From assembly GCF_011045035.1 (NCBI RefSeq), contig NZ_JAALAA010000001.1:186001-250000 (forward strand): 64,000 bases of DNA, given 5' to 3'. The DNA is from Nocardioides turkmenicus. Its GTDB lineage: Bacteria; Actinomycetota; Actinomycetes; Propionibacteriales; Nocardioidaceae. The notes beneath the pieces are model-generated. The model was not told the origin of the DNA and did no database searches. It was given only the letters and a program-made list of their open reading frames with translations. This document shows, piece after piece, positions 8,886 to 15,682 of the stretch. The position numbers were made by a program, and so were the translations under genes. Positions within the stretch are counted from its first letter, which is position 1. Every line of letters begins with the position of its first letter.

Positions 8886-9434
8886 TCAGTGGGCAGTCAT
8901 GGAGCGTCGGGCGCGGTGCCGGCGTACGGCGGCCCGGTTGGCGCAGCGGACGGAGCAGTAGCGCTGTCGTCCGTTGCGGGTGACGTCCGCGACCACCGCG
9001 GTGCAGGGGTCCCCCTCGACCTGCCCGGCGGCGCACCGGCTCAGGCGATGGATGCCGCGAGTGGTCAGGTGAAGCGCCGTGCCCACGCTGATCACCGCTC
9101 GGAGCACGTCGGGAAGCGAATCGTTGGTGTCGTCGCGGTAGTGGATGTGCCACCCCTCCCGCCCGTGGTCGGTCAGCCGCGGATACGCGGTCGCCTGCGC
9201 CATCAGGTCGTTGAGCAGCCGCGCCCGTGCTGCAGGCTCCGGCGCATCGACGACTCGGAGCCACTCGTCGATCACCAGCCGAGTGCGCCGATGGTCGTCC
9301 GGAGACTCCCCGAAGTCCATCGTCATCCCGAACTCTCGCGTCCGGGCCTCGATGCCGGCACGGTCCTCGGGCCAGTCGTTGGCGAGCGACGCGGCCATCA
9401 GAACGGCGTACTCGCCGTAAGGGTTGAGGTGCAT
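8886..9434 (-). CDS. CGNR zinc finger / ABATE domain regulator
   Basis: A 182-residue protein. The first 130 residues are the helical ABATE stress-sensing domain (DEWLRVVDA, RARLLNDL). The C-terminus carries a CGNR-type zinc finger with CTAVVAD and YCSVRCANRAAVRRHR, here CANR in place of CGNR. The family is thought to contain transcription regulators, but ligands and targets are mostly unknown. The ATG at 9434 has no good ribosome site. TAATGGTC, read on the minus strand, sits just before it. A second CGNR protein is at 42495. The gap to the divergent gene at 9461 is only 26 bases. Confidence 0.8.
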   Translation of the reverse strand: MHLNPYGEYAVLMAASLANDWPEDRAGIEARTREFGMTMDFGESPDDHRRTRLVIDEWLRVVDAPEPAARARLLNDLMAQATAYPRLTDHGREGWHIHYRDDTNDSLPDVLRAVISVGTALHLTTRGIHRLSRCAAGQVEGDPCTAVVADVTRNGRQRYCSVRCANRAAVRRHRARRSMTAH

Positions 9435-9460
9435 AAGACCATTACAGCAAAGTGGCAGGC

Positions 9461-9655
9461 ATGACCGACATCGCAGCAGAGCAGTCCCGGGGCGATCACG
9501 CTCTCCACGAGCACGGCTGGGTCACCGAGTCCAGCCACCAGACGTCGGAGGGTCGAGTCCTCTACGTGCGCTGCGGCGAATGCGGCGTACGTCGTGTCGA
9601 CCTGCAACCGCACCCGCTCCTGCCGCCGCGGTCGCTGAGCCGCGAGCAGGGGTGA
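9461..9655 (+). CDS. Small CxxC protein of unknown function
   Basis: A 64-residue protein with one CGEC motif flanked by basic and beta-prone residues (YVRCGECGVRRVDLQ), compatible with half a zinc ribbon or a dimeric zinc site. It starts 26 bases from the divergent CGNR regulator, so the two promoters must overlap and the regulator may control it. A GTG three codons upstream is an alternative start. The small size and shared promoter are the only clues to function. Confidence 0.55.
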   Translation: MTDIAAEQSRGDHALHEHGWVTESSHQTSEGRVLYVRCGECGVRRVDLQPHPLLPPRSLSREQG

Positions 9656-9678
9656 GGCGAGAGAAGATCGCGGAGGGA

Positions 9679-10416
9679 CTACCGAGTCAGTCGGTCGACC
9701 GCGTCCAGGACGTGCCTCCACGTGTCCAGCGACGGGTCGCCCCAGCCGTCGTGGTCGGCGCCGTCGACCACCTCGAGACGTACGCCGGGGTGTGCTGCCA
9801 CGTAGCGCTCGGAGATCGCGAGCGGGATCACGGTGTCGGCGGAGCCGTGGAGGATCTGCACCGGAACCTGCGGAGCGAGGCCGAGCGGGTCGGCGGCGGC
9901 GTACGCCTCGGGGGTCTCGGCCGGGCGGCCGCCGAGGAACTCCTCGACCGCGCAGTCGCCGAGGCCGTCCTCGCTCATCGCTGCCAGCGCAGCGGCCGGG
10001 GCCAGCGCGACGACCCCGGTGACCAGGATGCCCGGGCGGGAGACGGCCCAGAGGGCGAGCTGACCGCCGGAGGAGTGGCCGACCAGGGTGATCCGCCGGG
10101 GCGCGTCGTTGTGGACGGTCCACTCCCGGCCGCTGAGCTGGATCGACTCGATGGCGGTCTCGACGTCCTCGAAGGCCTGCCGCCACTGGCCGGGGCCGTG
10201 CCGGTACTCCACGGTCGCGGTCAGGTGGCCCGCCTCGGCCAGCGCCCGGCCGGCCGACCAGGTGCGCATCCGGTCGGAGTCGCGCCACATCCCGCCGTGC
10301 AGCAGGAGGACGAGCGAGTCGGTCGCCTCGGCCGGCTCGAAGACGTCGGCGACCTGACGGGCGGTGGCGCCGTAGCGCATCGTCGCGTCGGGGTAGGTGG
10401 TGTCGGTCGTGGTCAT
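9679..10416 (-). CDS. Alpha/beta hydrolase, HGGxW type, end of ben operon
   Basis: A 245-residue serine hydrolase. HGGMW (40-44) forms the oxyanion loop as in kynurenine formamidase-like enzymes. GHSSG (113-117) holds the nucleophile Ser115. Asp194 in GSADTVIP and His222 in GADHDGW complete the triad. It is the last gene of the ben operon: its ATG overlaps the benE stop by four bases (ATGA), so translation is coupled. The position suggests it releases an aromatic acid from an ester or amide, but the substrate is not shown. It does not look like CatD/PcaD enol-lactonase. Confidence 0.8.
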   Translation of the reverse strand: MTTTDTTYPDATMRYGATARQVADVFEPAEATDSLVLLLHGGMWRDSDRMRTWSAGRALAEAGHLTATVEYRHGPGQWRQAFEDVETAIESIQLSGREWTVHNDAPRRITLVGHSSGGQLALWAVSRPGILVTGVVALAPAAALAAMSEDGLGDCAVEEFLGGRPAETPEAYAAADPLGLAPQVPVQILHGSADTVIPLAISERYVAAHPGVRLEVVDGADHDGWGDPSLDTWRHVLDAVDRLTR

Positions 10417-11636
10417 GACTTCTCCTTGTTGTCGCCGCCGGGGGTGGCCGGGCGGTCGAGCAGCACGCTGACCGCGAGACCGGCCACCAGACCCCAGAAG
10501 GCGGAGCCGATGTTGAAGACGGTGATGTCGGCGACGGTCACCAGGAAGGTGACGAGCGCGCCGGTGACGTGGGGACCGCTGAAGGCGGTCTGGAACGCGC
10601 CTTGGAGCGGCTTGAGCATGGCGAGGCCGCCGAGGGCGGCGACGTACGCCTCGGGCATGGTGGTGATGACCCGCACCATGCCGGGGGCGAGCAGCCCGAA
10701 CCCGATCGCGAGTACGCCGCACCAGACCGCCGCGGCGTGGTGCCGACGCCGCTCCCCCGAGGCGGTGACCAGCGCGTTGGTCGGCCCGGCCAGGCAGGTG
10801 GAGACTCCGCCGAACGGCGCCGCGATCAGGGAGGCGACGCCGCACCAGCCGGTCACCTGGTTCATCCGCGGGTCGTGGCCGGCGGCGCGCAGCACCGCCA
10901 TGCCCTGGCCGTTCTGGACGATCAGGACGGTGATGAGGAGAGGGATGGTGAGCTCGACGAAGGCGGACCCGGTGAAGACCGGGGTGGTCCAGACCGGATC
11001 GATCACCCAGCGCCCGGAGACCTCGACGGCGGGCCGGTCGGCGAGGCTCACCGCGACCGCGCCGACGGCCAGCGCCACGAGCACCGCGGGGAGCCAGCGG
11101 ACCAGCCGCGGGATCGCGCTGACGGCGACGAAGGCGACCACCATCGGCCCGGCGACCGCCAGGTCGCGGTCGACGGCGAGGACCAGGTCGGTGCCGAAGC
11201 GGAGGAAGACACCGGCCACCATCGCCATCACGATCGGCATCGGCAGCAGGTGCATCACCCGGTCGACCTGCCGGGTCAGGGCCAGCGCGACCAGCAGCAG
11301 CGCGGCCATGACGAACCCGCCGACGGCCTCCGGCCAGGTGGTGCCGGCGGCCATCGCCTGGCCGACGACCACCGTCCCGGGGATGGTCCAGAAGTAGACC
11401 AACGGCTGTCTGCTCCAGCGCGAGGCGGCGATCGTCAGGACGCCGTTGAGGCAGAAGACCGCGCTCACCCAGGAGGCGACCACACCGGCGGAGAGGCCGG
11501 CGCCCTGGCCGACGGCCAGGATCACCGCGACCGGGCCGGTGCAGGAGAACAGGAACCCGATGAAGCCGTTGACCAGCTCGTGCCGGCCCAGGTCGCGTCT
11601 CAGGCCGGTGCGGGGCTCGCGGACGAGGGTGCTCAT
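10413..11636 (-). CDS. benE: Benzoate/H+ symporter BenE
   Basis: A 407-residue membrane protein with about 12 hydrophobic segments. It shows BenE-family features: NGFIGFLFSCTGPVAVIL near the start, YFWTIPGTVVVGQAMAAG, and GGVSTCLAGPTNALVT in the second half. BenE imports benzoate. The window has a second, unrelated benzoate-type carrier (BenK, 14319), a pairing known from corynebacterial ben clusters. The ATG at 11636 overlaps the benR stop by four bases. Confidence 0.9.
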   Translation of the reverse strand: MSTLVREPRTGLRRDLGRHELVNGFIGFLFSCTGPVAVILAVGQGAGLSAGVVASWVSAVFCLNGVLTIAASRWSRQPLVYFWTIPGTVVVGQAMAAGTTWPEAVGGFVMAALLLVALALTRQVDRVMHLLPMPIVMAMVAGVFLRFGTDLVLAVDRDLAVAGPMVVAFVAVSAIPRLVRWLPAVLVALAVGAVAVSLADRPAVEVSGRWVIDPVWTTPVFTGSAFVELTIPLLITVLIVQNGQGMAVLRAAGHDPRMNQVTGWCGVASLIAAPFGGVSTCLAGPTNALVTASGERRRHHAAAVWCGVLAIGFGLLAPGMVRVITTMPEAYVAALGGLAMLKPLQGAFQTAFSGPHVTGALVTFLVTVADITVFNIGSAFWGLVAGLAVSVLLDRPATPGGDNKEKS

Positions 11637-14305
11637 GGTTCCTCCGTCGGCTCGGCGGCCATCGCGGCGAGCTCGGTCCGGCTGCGTACGCCGAGCTTCG
11701 CGTAGATGCGGGTCAGGTGGTACTGCACGGTCTTGGGCGAGACGAACAGCTGCGCGGCGACCTCGCGGTTGGAGAGGCCCGAGGCGACCATCTCGGCGAC
11801 GGTCTCCTCCTGCGGGGTCAGGTCGACCGGGCCGCGCTGGCCGCGCGGTGCCCGCACTCCCCCGGCGCGCAGCTCGCGCTCGGCGGCGTCGACGTACATG
11901 GTCGCGCCGAGGCCGTCCCACAGGTCGCGCGCGGACGAGAGCAGCACCTCGGCGTCGCGGCGGCGGCCGGCCCGACGCAGCGCCTGGCCGTAGGCGAAGG
12001 TGATCCGGGCGCGCTCGTAGCGCAGCGGCAGCCCGTCGAGCAGCTCGAGGGCGCGGTCGAACGTGTCGCGGACCCCGGCGAGGTCGCCACGCGCGCCGTG
12101 CCAGCGGCCGCGGGCGGTGGCCAGCCTGGCCTGGGCGGAGCGGTGCTCCTCCTCGCGGGCACGGGTCTCGTGGGGGCGCAGGAACTCGTCGGCCTCGTCC
12201 AGGCGGCCCTCGGCGACCAGCGCTGCGGCGTACGTCTCGGCCCAGGGCCAGATGGCCGGCTCGCTCAGGACGCTGCCGGCCGGGGCGTGGGTGAGCGGCT
12301 CGAGGATGCGGAGGACGGCACGGAAGTCGCTGCGCGCCTCGGCGATGTGGGCGCGGGCCAGCAGCGCGGGGACGCGCATGATCTCGTAGCCCTGGGCGCC
12401 GATCTCGGCGGCGCGGGCGGTGCGGGCGGCGTCCTCCCAGCTGCCGCGCAGCAGGTGGGTCTCGGTGGCGGTCCACTCCAGGAGCGGGGTGACCAGCGCG
12501 ATGCCCGACGTCGTGGCGAGCGCTCGCCCGGCCGCGACCGTCTGCAGGGCCGCGTCGACCTCGCCGGTCAGGAACTGCACCCGCGCCAGCCAGGCCAGCG
12601 CCCACATCGCGATCCGTGTCGAGCCGCCCAGGATCCGCGGGTCGGTGACGCCCTCCAGGCGGCTGCGGCTCTCGTCGGGCTCGTCGGTGAGGACACCCAG
12701 CCAGCCACGACCCATGGTGACCCGCTGGGTCTGGGCGCTGTGCCCGACGCGGCGGGCGGCCAGGGCGTACGCCGCGTGGGCCTCCTCGAACCGGCCCGAC
12801 ATCGCCAGCCCGAGCCCACGGATGGCGGCCGCCTCGACGCCCGCCGCCGAGTCGCGGCCGGCGAGCGAGATCGCCCGGTCGGCCCAGGTGACCAGCTCCT
12901 CGCCGCGGCACAGCGCCAGCGAGTGCAGCACGTGACGGGTCGCGATCAGCGCGGCGGTCTCCGGCTCCCGGTCTGGGTTGACGATGTCCCAGGCGCGCTT
13001 GAGTCGCACCTCGGCCTCGGTCGCCCGGCCCCGCAGAATCGCCAGGTAGGCGAGCACCGCGTCGCGCAGCGGCGTCTCGCGCAGGCCCTCGACCACCGGC
13101 ACCAGAGCCGCGGCACCCATGCCGTCGCCCGCCGCGACCAGGGCGTCGACGGAGCGGATCAGCCGGTCGTCTCGCCGCACCGGGTCCACGGTGAGCCGGC
13201 TGGAGTCGCGGTAGAGCGCAGCGGCCTGCGCCCAGGCGCCCTCGTCACCACGCCGCTGCGCCAGCCGGGCGACCTCCTCGGCGAGCACGGCGTCGGGCAC
13301 CGGGGTCGCGGCGACGAGATGCCGAGCCCGCCGGACCTCGTCATCGACGATCGCGGCCGCGCGCTGGTGCGCGTCGGCAGCGCGGCGAGCGCCCATCGTG
13401 CCGAGCACGGCGACACCGACCAGCGGCGTACGCCATCGGGGGCGGTGGTCGCGGGTGGTCTCGACCAGCCCGGCCAAGACCAGGGCGTCGACCGCGGACA
13501 GCGGGTCCTCGAGCCCGGCGAGGGTCGCGGCCTGGCCCAGCGACGCGTCCTCCCCCAGGATCGCGAAGGCCTCGGCGAGGGCACGACCCTCGGCGCCGCA
13601 GCCGGCGAGCGCGACCTGGACCTCGTCGCGTACGTGGACGGGGGCGGGCAGCTGGGTGTCGGGCCGTGCCCAGCGGCTCGGCGGGAGCTCGTCGAGCAGG
13701 GCGACCGCGTCGCGCGGGCTGCCGGCGGTGTGGCGGGTGAGGACCTCGGCCATCGCCGGGTGCAGGACCCGGCCGCGCAGGGCGGCGAGCTCGCCGATCG
13801 CAGTCGCGTCCAGCCCCTCGATGCGTACGGTGTCGGCGGCGATCTCGCCGAGGAACGGGGTGCTGCGGGTGGCCGCCAGCACCACCAGCACGGGTGCGTC
13901 GCGGTGGCGGCGCAGCGCGGAGGCGATCGCCTGCAGCGAGAGCGTGTCGGCGAGATCGGCGTCGTCGACCAGGACGAGACCGGACTCCTCCGCACACTCG
14001 GCCAGGGCTCTCGCGACCAGGATGTCGGCCGCGGCGACCGCGTTCTCCGGCGGGTCATCTCCCAGCAGCTGGCGCAGCACCGAGCCCGGGCAGTCCTGCT
14101 CCCAGGAACCCGCGCGGGCCTTCAGCGTCGGCGTGGTGACCCGGTCCGCCAGACCGCGCAGCAGCGCGGTCTTCCCCAGCCCCGGGTCCCCGAGGACCAG
14201 GACGGCGGTGGCGCCTTCGGTGCGAGCGGAGGCCAGCCGCGAGGTGAGCTCGACGAGCTCCTCCTCGCGACCGACACAGCCCGCTCGCTCTATGAGCACG
14301 GTCAC
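11633..14305 (-). CDS. benR: LuxR-family large ATP-binding (LAL) regulator, BenR-like
   Basis: An 890-residue regulator. It begins with an AAA-type ATPase (Walker A GDPGLGKT at 39-46, Walker B-like LVLVDDAD near 113), followed by a long helical TPR-like sensor region. It ends in a LuxR helix-turn-helix (LTPQEETVAEMVASGLSNREVA, then SPKTVQYHLTRIYAKLGV, about 830-885). In Corynebacterium a LAL regulator in the same place activates the ben genes, which supports the name. The GTG start at 14305 has GAGGAGG eight bases upstream. It lies 13 bases after benK and overlaps benE. Confidence 0.88.
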   Translation of the reverse strand: MTVLIERAGCVGREEELVELTSRLASARTEGATAVLVLGDPGLGKTALLRGLADRVTTPTLKARAGSWEQDCPGSVLRQLLGDDPPENAVAAADILVARALAECAEESGLVLVDDADLADTLSLQAIASALRRHRDAPVLVVLAATRSTPFLGEIAADTVRIEGLDATAIGELAALRGRVLHPAMAEVLTRHTAGSPRDAVALLDELPPSRWARPDTQLPAPVHVRDEVQVALAGCGAEGRALAEAFAILGEDASLGQAATLAGLEDPLSAVDALVLAGLVETTRDHRPRWRTPLVGVAVLGTMGARRAADAHQRAAAIVDDEVRRARHLVAATPVPDAVLAEEVARLAQRRGDEGAWAQAAALYRDSSRLTVDPVRRDDRLIRSVDALVAAGDGMGAAALVPVVEGLRETPLRDAVLAYLAILRGRATEAEVRLKRAWDIVNPDREPETAALIATRHVLHSLALCRGEELVTWADRAISLAGRDSAAGVEAAAIRGLGLAMSGRFEEAHAAYALAARRVGHSAQTQRVTMGRGWLGVLTDEPDESRSRLEGVTDPRILGGSTRIAMWALAWLARVQFLTGEVDAALQTVAAGRALATTSGIALVTPLLEWTATETHLLRGSWEDAARTARAAEIGAQGYEIMRVPALLARAHIAEARSDFRAVLRILEPLTHAPAGSVLSEPAIWPWAETYAAALVAEGRLDEADEFLRPHETRAREEEHRSAQARLATARGRWHGARGDLAGVRDTFDRALELLDGLPLRYERARITFAYGQALRRAGRRRDAEVLLSSARDLWDGLGATMYVDAAERELRAGGVRAPRGQRGPVDLTPQEETVAEMVASGLSNREVAAQLFVSPKTVQYHLTRIYAKLGVRSRTELAAMAAEPTEEP

Positions 14306-14318
14306 ACCCTAGGCCTCC

Positions 14319-15611
14319 TCAGGCCGGCAGGCCGTCGTCGAGCGCGACATCCACGACCGGCTCCTCCGGGGAGCGCGGGACCGCCACGGCGACCACGGCA
14401 CCCAGCAGCGCGACGCCGGCGAAGATCTGGAACGCGGTCGTGCTGCCCACCCCGGCAGCGACGAGCGCTCCGCCGATGATCGGCCCGACGATGCCGCCCA
14501 GCCGGCCGAACCCGGCGCACCAGGCGACGCCGGCCCCGCGGGCTCGGGTCGGGTAGTAGTTGGCGACGAGCCCGTAGATCAGCACCTGGGTGCCGATCGT
14601 CCCGACACCGGCGATCGCCACGGCCGCGAACAGCACCCCGAGCGGCAGTCCGAGCGGCAGGAGCAGGAGCATCAGGCTGGCGAGCACGAAGGTGGTCGCG
14701 ACCACCGGCTTGGCGCCGGTCCGGTCGGCGACGTACGAAGCCAGGAGGCCGCCGAGGATGGCGCCGCCGTTGAGGACCAGCAGGAAGGTGAGCGCGTACG
14801 CCTTGCCGTAGCCGTTGTCCTCCATGATCTTCGGCAGCCAGGTGTTGAGCCCGTAGGTCAGCAGCAGGCCGGAGAAGCTCATCAGGCCGAGCAGCATCGT
14901 CGGGAAGGCCAGCGGCCGGCGCGCGAGAGCGCCGAAGCCGACCGCGTCCGTCGCCGCGGCGGCACGCGCCGCCTCCACCGTCTGTCCTCGGGAGTCGAGC
15001 CACAGCTGCGACTCGGGCAGCTTCGCGATGGCGAACGGAAGCAGCAGGACCAGCGGCGCGGCGCCGATCGCCATCAGGATCCGCCAGTTGGAGCCGCTCG
15101 GGTCGACGATCAGGGCCATCAGCGAGGCGCTCACGCCACCGGCGGGGATGCCGCTGTAGACGATCGCGTTGAGCCGGTTCTTCTGCTCCGGCGGCGCGAA
15201 CTCGGCGACCAGGGCACCGACCGTCGCCAGGATCGCGCCCAGGCCGATGCCGGTGAGGAAGCGCAGGATGCCGAAGACGGCGATCGACTGCGCGAACGCG
15301 GTCGCGGCCATCCCGATCGAGAACCAGGTGATGCTGGCGAGCACGACCTTGCGACGGCCGATCCGGTCGCTCACCGCGCCGGCGCTCAGCGCGCCGACGA
15401 GCACGCCGACCAGGGCATAGCTGCCCAGCGTGCCCGCCTGACCCGCGGAGAGCTGCCCGATCTGGGACGGATCGGCCATCAGGGTCGGCAGCACCGTGCC
15501 GTAGACCACGAGGTCGTAGCCGTCGAACATCAGGGCCAGCGCGGAGAGCGCGACGACCCAGGCGAGCTGGCGCCGGTTCTTGTCGTGCGTGTTTTCGGTG
15601 TTGTCGGGCAT
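14319..15611 (-). CDS. benK: Aromatic acid:H+ symporter (MFS, AAHS family), BenK-like
   Basis: A 430-residue major facilitator with 12 predicted helices. It carries the DGYDLVVYGTVLPTL motif in helix 1 typical of aromatic-acid symporters such as BenK and PcaK, and a GAVSDRIGRRKV loop 2-3 motif. It imports benzoate with protons. The ATG at 15611 has GGAG seven bases upstream; ten extra codons in frame upstream are less likely. It follows benC/D by 71 bases, the largest gap inside the operon. Confidence 0.9.
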   Translation of the reverse strand: MPDNTENTHDKNRRQLAWVVALSALALMFDGYDLVVYGTVLPTLMADPSQIGQLSAGQAGTLGSYALVGVLVGALSAGAVSDRIGRRKVVLASITWFSIGMAATAFAQSIAVFGILRFLTGIGLGAILATVGALVAEFAPPEQKNRLNAIVYSGIPAGGVSASLMALIVDPSGSNWRILMAIGAAPLVLLLPFAIAKLPESQLWLDSRGQTVEAARAAAATDAVGFGALARRPLAFPTMLLGLMSFSGLLLTYGLNTWLPKIMEDNGYGKAYALTFLLVLNGGAILGGLLASYVADRTGAKPVVATTFVLASLMLLLLPLGLPLGVLFAAVAIAGVGTIGTQVLIYGLVANYYPTRARGAGVAWCAGFGRLGGIVGPIIGGALVAAGVGSTTAFQIFAGVALLGAVVAVAVPRSPEEPVVDVALDDGLPA

Positions 15612-15682
15612 CGGTGATCTCCATGGGTGACGCGAGCGCACTCGCGAAGGGAGGGACGGCCCCGAGAGAGGAACCTGGTGGC

